From Bacillota bacterium (GTDB lineage Bacteria; Bacillota; Limnochordia; DTU087), in NCBI GenBank assembly GCA_012798695.1, contig JAAZMR010000070.1, positions 1 through 64,000 on the forward strand: a stretch of DNA of 64,000 nucleotides, in the 5' to 3' direction. The notes beneath the pieces were generated by a model. That model made no database searches. It was given only the letters and a program-made list of their open reading frames with translations, and was not told the origin of the DNA. Positions 1-10,221 of the stretch are shown piece by piece (the stretch's first letter is position 1; each line of letters begins with the position of its first letter). The translations under genes were made by a program, and so were the position numbers.

Positions 1-10
1 AGGGAATCAG

Positions 11-1909
11 TTGAAGCGTATTCACTTGATCGTATGGGCGTTGATGCTGTGTATTGCGCTGTCAGTTCCAGCACTGGCCATGGAGTACAATGAAGCGCCA
101 ATGCTGAAGGAAATGGTAAAGGCAGGAAAGCTACCCCCTGTAGAAGAGCGTTTACCAAAAGACCCGGTTGTAATAGAACCGACCGAGGAGATCGGTCAGT
201 ATGGTGGAACACTGCAGATGGCAGCTGTATCTGCTTCTCAATATTCACCCGCTGCCCAATCCACTATCGAGTACATGCTGATGATGGATCGCAGCTTTAC
301 CGAAGTTATTCCAAACATCGCGGCAGGTTGGGAGTTTAGTGACGATGGACGGATTCTCACTATGCATTTCCGTGAAGGTCTAAAGTGGTCTAACGGTGAT
401 CTCTTTACCGCCGATGACATCATATTCTGGTGGGAAGACGTTTTGCTCAATAAGGAGATTACTCCCGTTCTACCTAGACAGTGGGTAGTTGGCGGAGAAC
501 CTATGAAGGTTACCAAGGTAGACGATTGTACAGTGCGCTACGAATTCAAGGAACCGTACTTCAGCATATTACACTATTTCAATGGGATCATGTTCCGTGG
601 CGGACAAGAGTATTGCTTCCTGCCAGCTGAGGCCTTGAAGAAATTCCACATCAAGTATAATCCTGATGCCGGGAAACTGGCTGAAGAAGCTGGCTATGAA
701 TACTGGTGGCAGTTATTTAGGGTCAAGTCAGAGTTTAGCATATCCCAACAGGCTAACCCAGATATTCCGGTCATGGGGCCATGGATGCCCATGGAAGTCT
801 TGCCTGATGGCGTGATTTTCGAACGCAACCCCTATTACTTCAAAGTCGATACTGCTGGGAACCAGCTGCCCTATGCCGATCGCCTCAGAGCTACTTTCTT
901 TGGTGAGACTCAACAGCACCTAATGCGGATGGTGGCTGGGCAAGTGGACTTTGAAGGCTGGGGCACGGGTATAATGGACTATCCAGTGCTGAAGAAAAAC
1001 GAGCAAGATGGTGGCTACAACGTCTGGATGGGTAGGGACCTGTGGTCATCGGCCTGTGCCTATGGGTTTAACCAGAACTACGTGGGCGATGAGGAAATGG
1101 CTGAATTGCTGCGAAATAAACAGTTCCGACAGGCTCTCTCGTTGGCAATCAACCGCGAGGAGATTATCGATATTGTGGGCTTGGGTAATGGCCGGCCTTG
1201 GAACCCAACAGTGGCTCCCAATGCTAGCTTCTTTAAGGAAGAATGGGCACTATCTTATGCAGAGTTCGATCCGGCGAGAGCTGGGAAAATGCTAGATGAC
1301 ATCGGCCTGGACAAACGGGATGCCGAGGGCTTCCGATTAATGCCCAGCGGTAAACCACTGAGCCTTGTCGTTGAACTGACTTCAGACATGCCCCAATGGC
1401 CAGCTATCAGTGAATTGGTCAAGGAGTATTGGGACGATGTCGGTGTCCGGACTGTGCTGAAAGTGCAGAACCGTGAACTATTGGGCACCCGGGGTGGTGC
1501 GGGTGAGACCCAGGTTTACACTTGGGTAGTAGATGGCTTCTCCGAATACGCTTTCATTAGCGGTCGTGGTGGCAACTATCTCTATTCATGGACCTGGGCA
1601 CCACTATGGCAAAGTTGGTGGACTTCAGACGGAGAAAGTGGAACAGAGCCTCCAGCAGAAATGGTAGAGATTTTTGCTAAATGTGAGAGTCTCCCGAGTC
1701 TATCGCCGGAGGAAGCTGAGTTAGCAGCCATTGAGATTCTCGATGCATTTGCCGAGAACCTATGGATGATCGGTACTATTGGGTATGTTGGTAAACCGAT
1801 CATTGCTAACGAGAAGCTGGGAAACATCAACCGTGAGGCCTTTGCTGATAATGCTGACACAGGCGGAGTTCGCAATAACTGGCTAGAAGAGGTATTCTTC
1901 AAGAAATAG
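11..1909 (+). CDS. ABC transporter solute-binding protein, family 5 (oligosaccharide/oligopeptide type)
   Basis: Extracytoplasmic binding protein of the SBP_bac_5 family, delivering ligand to the two permeases that follow. The 632-residue product starts at TTG behind AGGGA. Residues 1-23 form a Sec signal peptide (basic MKR, hydrophobic core, ALA cleavage site followed by MEYNEAP). There is no lipobox cysteine, so it would be free in a periplasm or released rather than lipid-anchored. The family 5 core (residues about 85-560) contains the 'GWEFSDDGRILTMHFREGLK' stretch typical of the family. It is longer than the usual 520-560 residues, as in the branch found in sugar loci of Thermotoga and spirochaetes. 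Downstream GH78 rhamnosidase suggests the ligand is a rhamnose-containing oligosaccharide; this is inference from context. Confidence 0.88.
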   Translation: MKRIHLIVWALMLCIALSVPALAMEYNEAPMLKEMVKAGKLPPVEERLPKDPVVIEPTEEIGQYGGTLQMAAVSASQYSPAAQSTIEYMLMMDRSFTEVIPNIAAGWEFSDDGRILTMHFREGLKWSNGDLFTADDIIFWWEDVLLNKEITPVLPRQWVVGGEPMKVTKVDDCTVRYEFKEPYFSILHYFNGIMFRGGQEYCFLPAEALKKFHIKYNPDAGKLAEEAGYEYWWQLFRVKSEFSISQQANPDIPVMGPWMPMEVLPDGVIFERNPYYFKVDTAGNQLPYADRLRATFFGETQQHLMRMVAGQVDFEGWGTGIMDYPVLKKNEQDGGYNVWMGRDLWSSACAYGFNQNYVGDEEMAELLRNKQFRQALSLAINREEIIDIVGLGNGRPWNPTVAPNASFFKEEWALSYAEFDPARAGKMLDDIGLDKRDAEGFRLMPSGKPLSLVVELTSDMPQWPAISELVKEYWDDVGVRTVLKVQNRELLGTRGGAGETQVYTWVVDGFSEYAFISGRGGNYLYSWTWAPLWQSWWTSDGESGTEPPAEMVEIFAKCESLPSLSPEEAELAAIEILDAFAENLWMIGTIGYVGKPIIANEKLGNINREAFADNADTGGVRNNWLEEVFFKK

Positions 1910-1932
1910 ACTAGAAGTCATAGAATCTCTGG

Positions 1933-1957
1933 GGGTATGCCCTTTTTGGGCATACCC
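1933..1957 (+). terminator. Intergenic hairpin between binding protein and permease genes
   Basis: A perfect 10-bp inverted repeat, GGGTATGCCC and GGGCATACCC, is separated by five T. The sequence after it is TTCCCGAC, a poor uridine tract, so partial read-through is expected. Hairpins in this position often protect the abundant binding-protein mRNA and lower permease expression. Confidence 0.7.
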
Positions 1958-1977
1958 TTCCCGACAATTTACGGGGG

Positions 1978-2973
1978 GTGGCACCACTGCTTCTTGATTT
2001 CGCACTGCGCAGATTTGGCTACATGCTCTGTGTCCTGGCTGTGTTGTCATTAGTGATATTCTTCATCATTCAACTTCCGCCTGGTGACTATCTGACATCA
2101 TATGTGATGCAGCTGAGATTGAGTGGCCAGGAGGTCAGTGATGCGGAGCTAGCGGCTCTAGAGCGTCAATATGGTTTGGATCGCCCTTTCATGTCTCAGT
2201 ATTTTAAATGGATAACTAATTGGTTGCGAGGAGACCTTGGCCGTTCCTTTCAATGGAATAGGCCTGTGAGGGATTTACTGGCGGAGAGACTGCCCATTAC
2301 CATATTGATTTCCTTGAGTACTCTGGTATTTACCTACGCAGTGGCTATTCCTATTGGTATATACTCAGCCACGCATCAGTACTCTTTCTTTGATTATGCT
2401 GTGACTATCCTGGGATTTATCGGAGTATCGGTGCCTGGCTTTTTGTTAGCCATGTTAGTCATGTTCTTTTTCCATCGGGTCTTTGGGGTAAGTGTCGGTG
2501 GGCTTTTCTCGCCTGAACTGGTAGATGCTCCGTGGAGTTTTGCCAAAGCAATAGACCTGATCAATCACCTATGGATCCCGATTATTGTAATTGGATTGTC
2601 TGGTACAGCCGGAGTCATCAGGGTCATGCGAGGTTGTTTACTGGATGAGTTAAACAAGCCTTATGTCGACACAGCTCGTTCAAAAGGGCTTACTGAGAAT
2701 GTTTTACTGTTTAAGTATCCAGTCAGGATTGCCCTCAATCCGATAATCAGTACGATAGGTTGGATATTGCCAGGCATTTTCTCGGGCCAAACTATTGTAG
2801 CTGTGGTACTGAATCTACCCACAGTGGGTCCACTGCTGCTCAATTCCCTCATGTTTCAGGATATGTACTTGGCAGGCAGCATCGTAATGATCCTAAGTAC
2901 TCTCACAGTCCTGGGAACATTCATCTCGGATCTTCTATTGGCCTATGCCGATCCGCGTATCAGATACGACTAA
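1978..2973 (+). CDS. ABC transporter permease, DppB/OppB type
   Basis: Inner-membrane permease (331 residues) of the binding-protein-dependent transport family, first of two. Six hydrophobic segments are visible. The cytoplasmic EAA-type loop lies around residues 220-255 (DELNKPYVDTARSKGLTENVLLFKYPVR) and contacts the ATPases. The start is uncertain: GTG at 1978 has GGGGGG directly against it, while an in-frame CTG at 1987 would have ideal spacing. The gene ends 17 bases before the next permease, whose AAAGGAGG site lies in the gap. Confidence 0.88.
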   Translation: MAPLLLDFALRRFGYMLCVLAVLSLVIFFIIQLPPGDYLTSYVMQLRLSGQEVSDAELAALERQYGLDRPFMSQYFKWITNWLRGDLGRSFQWNRPVRDLLAERLPITILISLSTLVFTYAVAIPIGIYSATHQYSFFDYAVTILGFIGVSVPGFLLAMLVMFFFHRVFGVSVGGLFSPELVDAPWSFAKAIDLINHLWIPIIVIGLSGTAGVIRVMRGCLLDELNKPYVDTARSKGLTENVLLFKYPVRIALNPIISTIGWILPGIFSGQTIVAVVLNLPTVGPLLLNSLMFQDMYLAGSIVMILSTLTVLGTFISDLLLAYADPRIRYD

Positions 2974-2990
2974 AGGAGGCCTGAGAGACA

Positions 2991-4133
2991 ATGGATGCAC
3001 AGAGCCACACCACTATTGATGAAACGTCAATGCCCGTATCACAGAGCAAGTTGCACAGAGCCACACCGGCACAGCTCATGTGGCTGAAGTTCAGAAGGCA
3101 TCGCCTGGCAGTTGTAGCCGGGGTTTTCCTGATTATTGTATATATGGTCGCTATTATGTGGGAATTCGTTGCACCCTATAACATGAACCAACGAACCCCA
3201 TATCAATATCATTCTCCATGCAAGATCCATTTTGTTGATTCTGAAGGCAGCTTTCATTGGCGTCCTTTTGTGTATGGAGTCAAGACAGGTAGGGATCCAG
3301 TGACCTTTGAAAAAACTTTCGAGGTTGATACACAAGTGAAATACCCCATATATTTCCTTGTGCGCAGTTGGGAGTACAAGTTCTTAGGGCTATTTCCAAC
3401 GGATCTTCACCTGTTTGGCGCGGGGAATGATGGTAAGGGTGATATCTTTTTATTTGGGACAGATAAACTTGGAAGAGATTTGTTTTCTCGTATTCTCGCC
3501 GGGTCTAGGGTATCACTGTCTATTGGATTGATCGGGGTGGCACTTAGCTTCATACTTGGCTGCCTCTTAGGGGGTATATCGGGATACTTCGGTGGCGTGG
3601 TTGATGTGGTTATCCAACGGGCGATCGAATTCCTGATGTCTATTCCAACAGTGCCTCTGTGGATGGCTTTGAGCGCAGCGTTGCCCCCTGACTGGTCTCC
3701 ACTGAAAGTATATTTTGGGATCACCATAATCCTATCATTAGTCGGCTGGTGTGGCCTGGCGCGAGTTGTTAGGGGCAAAATGCTGGAAGTGCGAGAGCAG
3801 GACTACATTACTGCCGCGAAGCTCGCGGGTTCATCAGAACTGGAAATCATCGTGAAGCACATGCTTCCTGGCTTTCTGAGTTACCTGATCGTGAACCTCA
3901 CCTTATCCATACCAGGTATGATTATCGGGGAAACTAGCCTCAGTTACCTTGGCTTAGGTCTGCGTCCTCCAGTAGTAAGCTGGGGAGTCTTGCTTCAAGA
4001 TTCGCAGAATGTTCAATCACTGTATTTGTATCCTTGGCTCCTGCTCCCTGCTGTTTTCGTGATTCTTGTTGTCCTGGCGTTCAACAGTTTGGGTGATGGC
4101 CTCCGGGACGCGGCTGATCCGTACTCAAGGTAG
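2991..4133 (+). CDS. ABC transporter permease, DppC/OppC type with inserted extracytoplasmic region
   Basis: Second permease of the importer, 380 residues against about 300 for ordinary DppC. The N-terminus has a cytoplasmic tail and a first membrane segment (about 38-60). About 90 extra residues (roughly 62-155) follow before the conserved 'FGTDKLGRDLFSRI' entry to the remaining five segments. Similar insertions occur in permeases paired with long family 5 binding proteins. The EAA loop (REQDYITAAKLAGSSELEIIVKH) is near residues 265-290. AAAGGAGG sits 12 bases upstream of ATG. Bases 2996-3011 and 3052-3067 in the N-terminal coding region are a perfect 16-base direct repeat read in different frames. 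Confidence 0.88.
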   Translation: MDAQSHTTIDETSMPVSQSKLHRATPAQLMWLKFRRHRLAVVAGVFLIIVYMVAIMWEFVAPYNMNQRTPYQYHSPCKIHFVDSEGSFHWRPFVYGVKTGRDPVTFEKTFEVDTQVKYPIYFLVRSWEYKFLGLFPTDLHLFGAGNDGKGDIFLFGTDKLGRDLFSRILAGSRVSLSIGLIGVALSFILGCLLGGISGYFGGVVDVVIQRAIEFLMSIPTVPLWMALSAALPPDWSPLKVYFGITIILSLVGWCGLARVVRGKMLEVREQDYITAAKLAGSSELEIIVKHMLPGFLSYLIVNLTLSIPGMIIGETSLSYLGLGLRPPVVSWGVLLQDSQNVQSLYLYPWLLLPAVFVILVVLAFNSLGDGLRDAADPYSR

Positions 4134-4141
4134 GTGGAAAA

Positions 4142-5152
4142 ATGCAAAAACTTCTTGATGTCAAGAATTTGAAAACATATTTCTATACCGAACAAGGGAC
4201 AGTAAGAGCCGTTGATGGTATCTCTTTCTCACTTGATAAGGGAACTACGCTAGGAGTCGTCGGAGAGAGTGGCTGTGGCAAGAGTGTTACTGCACGGTCG
4301 ATCTTGCGCATTACTGGACCGAGGAGCAAAATAGTGGATGGGCAGATGATTCTTTATCGGGATCACGAGGTGGTGGATCTGGCCCAACTAGATGACAGGG
4401 GGCCGGAGATCCGCGACATCAGGGGACAGGATATAGCAATGGTTTTTCAAGAGCCGATGGCCTCTTTGAGTCCTGTGCACACTATTGGAGATCAGATCAT
4501 TGAAGCAATTTCACTCCATCAGGATGTCGATCAGGATGTTGCTCGTCAAATGGCGATTGATATACTTGGTCACGTAGGCATACCTCGTCCGGAGCAACGA
4601 GTTGACGAATACCCCCATCAACTTAGTGGGGGAATGCGGCAGAGAGCGATGATCGCCATGGCTCTATCTTGTCGTCCGAAGCTGTTGATAGCTGATGAGC
4701 CTACCACTGCACTGGATGTAACGATCCAAGCACAGATTCTTGACCTGATGAGAGATCTCCAAGCAGAGCTGGGCATGTCCATTATGCTGATTACCCATGA
4801 TCTGGGAGTTATTGCTGAGTTATCCGACGAAGTGATAGTCATGTACCTAGGGCAAATAGTGGAGCAGGCACCTGTAAGAGATTTGTTTCACAATCCCTTG
4901 CATCCCTATACACAGGCTTTACTAAGGTCTGTTCCTAAGATTGAAAAGCAGCGGACAAAGGAGCCGCTCTTCTCTATCAAGGGTGTTGTGCCCGATCCAT
5001 TTACTATCCCTAGTGGTTGTCGCTTTCATCCTCGCTGTCAGCGATTTCAACCGGGTTTGTGTGATAGGGTTTCACCGGAGTTGGAGCAGATCACAGGTAA
5101 CCGTTCAGTTAGCTGTCTACTGGTGAAAAAGGAGGAGAGTCGCCATGCATAG
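4142..5152 (+). CDS. ABC transporter ATP-binding protein, DppD/OppD type
   Basis: First of two nucleotide-binding subunits that power the importer. Visible motifs are Walker A GESGCGKS (41-48), Q-loop around 103, signature LSGGMRQ (161-167), Walker B LLIADEP (181-187) and the switch histidine in LITHDLG. The C-terminal oligopeptide-transporter extension has the conserved CRFHPRC...C pattern. Length (336) is normal for the family. The gene starts 8 bases after the permease stop and its last 8 bases overlap the second ATPase gene, so the two are translationally coupled. Confidence 0.92.
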   Translation: MQKLLDVKNLKTYFYTEQGTVRAVDGISFSLDKGTTLGVVGESGCGKSVTARSILRITGPRSKIVDGQMILYRDHEVVDLAQLDDRGPEIRDIRGQDIAMVFQEPMASLSPVHTIGDQIIEAISLHQDVDQDVARQMAIDILGHVGIPRPEQRVDEYPHQLSGGMRQRAMIAMALSCRPKLLIADEPTTALDVTIQAQILDLMRDLQAELGMSIMLITHDLGVIAELSDEVIVMYLGQIVEQAPVRDLFHNPLHPYTQALLRSVPKIEKQRTKEPLFSIKGVVPDPFTIPSGCRFHPRCQRFQPGLCDRVSPELEQITGNRSVSCLLVKKEESRHA

Positions 5153-6161
5153 GGACTACCTTCTTGAGGTAAAGAACCTCAAGAAATACTTCCCGATTCG
5201 CCAAGGACTTCTCCGACGGGTGGCGGGCAATGTCAAGGCCGTAGATGATGTTAGTTTTGCCATACGTTCAGGAGAGACACTGGGGCTAGTGGGAGAAAGT
5301 GGCTGTGGGAAGACAACAATAGGGCGTTGTATTTTGCGAGCACTGGATCCAACGGCAGGTACAGTATTGCTTCATACCAATTCGCATAGTATCGATATCG
5401 CCCAACTGGAAACGAGAAAACTTAGGCCACTGCGTAAAGACATGCAGATGATATTTCAAGATCCATATTCCTCATTAAATCCACGGATGACTGTTCTGGA
5501 AATAGTAGGAGAACCTTTGCGTGTCAACAAACTGTCCAAAGGGGATGAATTGGAAGATCGAGTGGCAGAGTTACTTCACTTGGTGGGGTTGCGCTCAGAA
5601 TACATGAACAACTACCCCCATGCGTTTAGTGGGGGGCAAAGACAGAGAATCAGTATTGCCAGGGCTCTGTCGGTCAATCCCAAGTTTCTTGTTTGTGACG
5701 AGCCTGTCTCAGCCTTGGATGTATCTATTCAAGCCCAGATCCTGAATCTGCTTCAGGAACTACAGCGCAATCTAAAGCTGACCTATCTGTTCATCTCCCA
5801 TGACTTGAGTGTGGTTCAACACATCAGTGATCGGGTGGCAGTGATGTACGTAGGCAAGCTCGTGGAACTAGCTGAGACTGATGAGCTGTTCTCCAGTCCA
5901 CTACATCCATATACCGAAGCCTTACTGTCAGCCGTGCCTATCGCTGACCCCGATATGAGAACTAGGCGTATCCGTTTGGGGGGAGAAGCGGCCGATCCCT
6001 CAAGTCCGCCATCAGGCTGTTACTTTCATCCACGCTGTCGCTATGTTGAAAATATTTGTAGGCACGAGACTCCGGAGTTTGAAAACTTAGGGTCACCTAA
6101 TCAGCCTCACTACGTCGCCTGTCATCTGGCAGAGAAGTTGACATTAGGTGGGATTGCATAG
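5145..6161 (+). CDS. ABC transporter ATP-binding protein, DppF/OppF type
   Basis: Second nucleotide-binding subunit (338 residues), pairing with the DppD-type ATPase. Walker A is GESGCGKT (50-57); the signature FSGGQRQR, Walker B FLVCDEP and switch FISHDLS follow. The C-terminal extension carries the CYFHPRCRY...C pattern of the family. AAAGGAGG lies inside the end of the preceding gene. This completes a five-gene importer: binding protein, B, C, D and F. Confidence 0.92.
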   Translation: MHRDYLLEVKNLKKYFPIRQGLLRRVAGNVKAVDDVSFAIRSGETLGLVGESGCGKTTIGRCILRALDPTAGTVLLHTNSHSIDIAQLETRKLRPLRKDMQMIFQDPYSSLNPRMTVLEIVGEPLRVNKLSKGDELEDRVAELLHLVGLRSEYMNNYPHAFSGGQRQRISIARALSVNPKFLVCDEPVSALDVSIQAQILNLLQELQRNLKLTYLFISHDLSVVQHISDRVAVMYVGKLVELAETDELFSSPLHPYTEALLSAVPIADPDMRTRRIRLGGEAADPSSPPSGCYFHPRCRYVENICRHETPEFENLGSPNQPHYVACHLAEKLTLGGIA

Positions 6162-6204
6162 TATGTTTTAATGTGAAAATGAGCAGTAGATGGAGGCAAG
6201 CGAA

Positions 6205-8925
6205 ATGACGGCCGAGTGTAAGGAGAAGAGAGAGTACGATGCAGCGCTAGATGCCCCCGTGCACCTGCGATGTGAGTACCTGGAGAATCCCATAGGGATC
6301 GATGTTGAGCGGCCGCGTTTAGGCTGGCAGCTGCGGTCATTGGCCCGCAATCAGGTACAGACAGCATATCGGGTCTTGGTGGCCAGTGACCAAAGCAAGC
6401 TAGATGATGACGTGGGGGATCTATGGGACAGTGGCAAGGTAGAGAGCTCCCAGTCTGTGCATGTGGAGTATCAGGGGCGACCATTAAGTAGTGGAGATAT
6501 CTGTTATTGGAAAGTACAGGCTTGGGATGGAGCTGGTTTCCCTACCCCCTACAGTGAAGTTGCCCGGTTCGAAATGGGTTTGCTGGAAGCCTCCGATTGG
6601 GATGGAATCTGGATTCAGGCAGCAGAGGATATTTCGGCACCGTTATTGCGCAAATCAATTGCCCTGGCCGACAAGCAAGTGCACAAGGCGCGAGCCTATG
6701 TTTGTGGGTTGGGGTATTTTGAATTGTACATTAATGGAAATCAGATCGGCACCGATGTACTGGTACCCCAATGGACCAATTACGATGTGCGAGAACTCAA
6801 AGATCTCATCTATCCATTTGATGATCAGACCAGTCAGCGAGTGCTCTATGTGTCGTATGATGTCACCGACAACCTGGATTCGGGCCTAAACGGTATTGGT
6901 GTAATCTTGGGCAATGGCTGGTACAATCAAACAGAACGCAATGTGGAAGGCAAAATGTGGTACGGGACGCCCAGAATGTGCCTGCAGCTCAACATTGAGT
7001 ATGTTGATGGAACTAGGCAGAGCATATATACTGATGAGACTTGGGTCACCAGTTCCAGCCCCATCACCTTTAACAATATTTACTATGGTGAGCATTATGA
7101 TGCCCGGCTGGAGAAGCCGGGTTGGTCATTGCCTGATTATGATGATTCTGCCTGGATAAAGGCCCGTCGGGCACAGGCTCCGACCGGGGTGCTTCGTTCA
7201 CAAGTTGCTCCAGCCGATCGGGTGGTACAGACAATTAGACCAATCGAGATGTGGCAACCGCAAACAGGGGTATATGTCTTTGATTTGGGCCAGAATATTT
7301 CCGGTTGGGTAAAACTGAAGATTCGGGGTGAGCGGGGAACCAAGCTCAGATTGCGGTTTGCAGAAGAGATAGACGACAGCCGCATGCTGGATTTTACCAG
7401 CACTGGGGGTAAGGCGCAGATCCAAGCTGATGTTTATGTACTCAAAGGGCAAGGTTGGGAAGAGTGGGAGCCTCGCTTCACATGGCACGGATTTCGTTAT
7501 GTAGAAGTTACTGGATTGACGGATGAACCGCCGGCTGGTCTCTTAGAAGGCGAAGTTGTTCACACGGCAGTCGATCGGGTCGGGACCTTCTCTTGCTCTA
7601 GTTCCTTGCTCAACCAGATTGATGAGATGTATGGTTGGAGTCAGCTGACCAACCTACATGGAGGTGTCCCTAGTGACTGCCCCCATCGTGAGCGGTTGGG
7701 GTATACGGGTGATGGTCATATCACAGCTGAGGCAGGAATGTACTGTTTTGACCTGAGTCAGTTCTATACCAAATGGCTGCAAGATATCAGTGATGCCCAG
7801 AATAGGAATACTGGATTTGTCCCCCATACTGTACCTTTCGCTGGGGGCGGTGGAGGACCGGGATGGGGCTGTGCCTGTGTGCTTATTCCCTGGCAAATGT
7901 ACCAGTTCTATGCCGACCGCCGCATCTTAGATGAACATTATGGGATGATGTCACACTGGATGGAATACCTGATCAGCCGAGCAGATGCTGATTACATAAT
8001 TACCCATGAAGAACCGGGTTCGTGGTGTCTAGGGGACTGGTGCACAGCAGGCAAATTGAGGATTCCGCCAGAATATGTGAATACATTCTTTTTCGGCCTG
8101 GTCAGTCAGCAGATGGCAGAAATTGCCGGGGTCTTAGGCAAGCCCGCTGATGTGAGCAAATATGAAACATTGCTTCAACAGATCAGACAGGGTATGGCCA
8201 GACGTTTCCTCAATGATGATAGGGCAAGTTTTTCCATCGGGGCACAAGGGACGGAGGCTTTCGCTCTAGCCATTGGTGCAGTCCCGCAGAACCTCCAGGC
8301 AGGCGTTGTTGAGTATCTTCGTCATCACGTATCGGTGAAGAAGGGTGGGCATGTTGATACTGGGATCTTCGGTACTCCCATACTTCTGGATGTCTTGACT
8401 AACCATGGGCTCGTGGAGTTAGCTTACGAAACGCTGAACAAGCATGACTATCCTAGCTATGGATATATGTTGGCTCAAGGGGCGACGACTCTGTGGGAAA
8501 CTTGGGAGGGGACCGGATCTCATAATCATCCCATGTTTGGGAGTGTGGTGGCCTGGTTCTATCGAGTACTGGCTGGCATCAAACCACAGCTGCCGGGTTT
8601 CGCCAGGGTGATCATACAACCCCGGGTGATCAAAGACTTAGAGTACGCAAAAGCATCTGTGCATACCGTTAGGGGTCTAGTCTCTTCAGCTTGGCTACGG
8701 CGGAACGGAGAGCTGGTACTGAATGTATCTATTCCCGCCAACACATCAGGAAAAGTGTTTGTACCCAAAGTATCTAGTGACCCAATGGTTAGGGAAAGTG
8801 GAGAGACAATCTGGAGTCAGGAGGGGTCTGGCAGGCTTACAGACGGCATAAATGCGTGCCAAGAACAGGACTCTTGCATAGTCTTCGATATCGGGTCTGG
8901 GTCATATACTTTTATTTCTTCCTGA
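6205..8925 (+). CDS. Alpha-L-rhamnosidase, GH78
   Basis: Releases terminal alpha-L-rhamnose from oligosaccharides or glycosides, probably in the cytosol because no signal peptide is present. The 906-residue product has the GH78 order: N-terminal fibronectin-like region, Bac_rhamnosid_N beta domain (about 130-330), second beta domain, (alpha/alpha)6 catalytic domain (about 455-800) and a C-terminal beta domain. The signature DCPHRERLGYTGD (491-503) holds the acidic catalytic cluster, and LWETWEG near 763-769 supplies the second conserved glutamate. An in-frame ATG at 6190 exists, but GGAGG at 6192-6196 is correctly spaced only for ATG 6205, so 6205 was chosen. It follows the importer by 43 bases and probably shares its transcript. 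Confidence 0.93.
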   Translation: MTAECKEKREYDAALDAPVHLRCEYLENPIGIDVERPRLGWQLRSLARNQVQTAYRVLVASDQSKLDDDVGDLWDSGKVESSQSVHVEYQGRPLSSGDICYWKVQAWDGAGFPTPYSEVARFEMGLLEASDWDGIWIQAAEDISAPLLRKSIALADKQVHKARAYVCGLGYFELYINGNQIGTDVLVPQWTNYDVRELKDLIYPFDDQTSQRVLYVSYDVTDNLDSGLNGIGVILGNGWYNQTERNVEGKMWYGTPRMCLQLNIEYVDGTRQSIYTDETWVTSSSPITFNNIYYGEHYDARLEKPGWSLPDYDDSAWIKARRAQAPTGVLRSQVAPADRVVQTIRPIEMWQPQTGVYVFDLGQNISGWVKLKIRGERGTKLRLRFAEEIDDSRMLDFTSTGGKAQIQADVYVLKGQGWEEWEPRFTWHGFRYVEVTGLTDEPPAGLLEGEVVHTAVDRVGTFSCSSSLLNQIDEMYGWSQLTNLHGGVPSDCPHRERLGYTGDGHITAEAGMYCFDLSQFYTKWLQDISDAQNRNTGFVPHTVPFAGGGGGPGWGCACVLIPWQMYQFYADRRILDEHYGMMSHWMEYLISRADADYIITHEEPGSWCLGDWCTAGKLRIPPEYVNTFFFGLVSQQMAEIAGVLGKPADVSKYETLLQQIRQGMARRFLNDDRASFSIGAQGTEAFALAIGAVPQNLQAGVVEYLRHHVSVKKGGHVDTGIFGTPILLDVLTNHGLVELAYETLNKHDYPSYGYMLAQGATTLWETWEGTGSHNHPMFGSVVAWFYRVLAGIKPQLPGFARVIIQPRVIKDLEYAKASVHTVRGLVSSAWLRRNGELVLNVSIPANTSGKVFVPKVSSDPMVRESGETIWSQEGSGRLTDGINACQEQDSCIVFDIGSGSYTFISS

Positions 8926-8974
8926 ATGGGGATTAGGCTAAATAGCTCTCCTCGGCATAAACCAGAAATCGTTT

Positions 8975-9002
8975 AGAGCTGTCCGGAAGGATGGCTCTTT
9001 TT
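8975..9002 (+). terminator. Rho-independent terminator after the rhamnosidase gene
   Basis: AGAGCTGTCC pairs with GGATGGCTCT (10 bp including two G-U pairs) around a GGAA loop. The transcript then runs into five U. It closes the importer-rhamnosidase operon. Confidence 0.85.
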
Positions 9003-9101
9003 CATTACAGAAACTGTGAAAGAGGAATATCACATTAACAAGAGAAACCAAACAGAAACTAGCAACTAATCGCAGTAGATTGATGGGAAGGAGCAAGCAA
9101 T

Positions 9102-10163
9102 ATGGTCATAACTGCTCGAGAAAGGGTACTTCAATCACTAGCCCATCAGGGCTATGATCGAATACCTGTTAAACATGCTGGGACACCAGAGATCGATGCA
9201 GAACTAATGAGTCATTTTCAGGTAGAAGAATATGAGGAATTGCTGCAGATAGTTGGAGATGATTTTCGCTATGTCAACCCTCGGTATATAGGGCCTGAGC
9301 TTAAAACCTACGCTGATGGAAGTTGGGATGGGCTTTTCGGCGAAAGATACAAGAATATTGCTTTTGGAGAAGGAGTTTACCCAGAAGCAGTATACTTGCC
9401 TTTTGAGGGTATGAACGATGTACAAGAGCTCGATAATGCTCGGTTTCCATCAGCAGATTGGTTCGACTACTCTTCAGTCCCCGAGCAGTGTGATCAGTTT
9501 GAGGATTATGCTTTAGTGCTTGGAGGTGCAGGCACACCGGATTTCATTAATGGTATCGCACGGTGCCGGGGTGTGGAGCAAGTGCTCTTAGATATGGGCC
9601 TAGAGTCACCAGTGTTTCTAGAACTGGTGGAGCGGCGTTTCCGGTTTTTCTATGAGCAATTGGATCGCGCACTACAGGCTGCCGATGGCCGCATCGATAT
9701 TGTGCATTTTGGAGAAGACCTCGGGACACAAAATGGTCCCTTGATTAGCCCCTCTTGTTTTGAGCGGCTCTTTGCAAAGAAGTATGAAATGCTGTTCGAC
9801 CTCGTACATGCATATGGCGCCCGGACAATGCTGCATTCTTGTGGGAGTGTTTACCGGTTTATTCCCCGGCTAATTGAGTTGGGTTTGGACATATTGGATG
9901 TGGTGCAGGTACAGGCAGTCGATATGGAGATTGAGAGATTAGCCCGGGAGTTTGGGGATAGGTTGGCTTTCTGTGGCAGTATGTGTGTACAGAGCTTCCT
10001 TCCCTTTGGCACTGTGGAAGATGTAAGAAGAGAAGTTGATCAGCGTTTGCGTCTCTTCCCTGAGGGTGGACTGATTTTGGGACCCAGCCATGCTATTCAG
10101 GTGGGCACACCCCTGGAAAACATCCTGGAGATGTACAGACGGGCAGGTAGTCTAGCCCGATGA
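9102..10163 (+). CDS. Uroporphyrinogen decarboxylase (UroD)-superfamily protein, sugar-locus type
   Basis: A 353-residue TIM-barrel protein of the UroD/methylcobamide methyltransferase superfamily; its reaction is unknown. It lacks the RQAGRY motif near the N-terminus of true HemE, so it is not a heme enzyme. The C-terminal half has HSCGS (H245, C247), matching the first two zinc ligands of MtaA/MtbA methyltransferases. The third-ligand position appears as serine in GPSHAI instead of cysteine. AAGGAG precedes ATG with 8-base spacing. It is flanked by terminators and lies between a rhamnosidase and a sugar regulator. One possibility is handling methyl groups from O-methylated sugars; this is speculation, as no corrinoid protein is in the window. 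Confidence 0.85.
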   Translation: MVITARERVLQSLAHQGYDRIPVKHAGTPEIDAELMSHFQVEEYEELLQIVGDDFRYVNPRYIGPELKTYADGSWDGLFGERYKNIAFGEGVYPEAVYLPFEGMNDVQELDNARFPSADWFDYSSVPEQCDQFEDYALVLGGAGTPDFINGIARCRGVEQVLLDMGLESPVFLELVERRFRFFYEQLDRALQAADGRIDIVHFGEDLGTQNGPLISPSCFERLFAKKYEMLFDLVHAYGARTMLHSCGSVYRFIPRLIELGLDILDVVQVQAVDMEIERLAREFGDRLAFCGSMCVQSFLPFGTVEDVRREVDQRLRLFPEGGLILGPSHAIQVGTPLENILEMYRRAGSLAR

Positions 10164-10221
10164 TTTTCCAAGGAATCTGCAATCGGGTTAGTTAGGTTAT
10201 CATCAGGTTTTCTGGCTGATG

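Noticed and set aside
9102-10163. Annotation as hemE (uroporphyrinogen decarboxylase)
   Set aside because: The N-terminal RQAGRY motif and neighbouring heme genes are absent.
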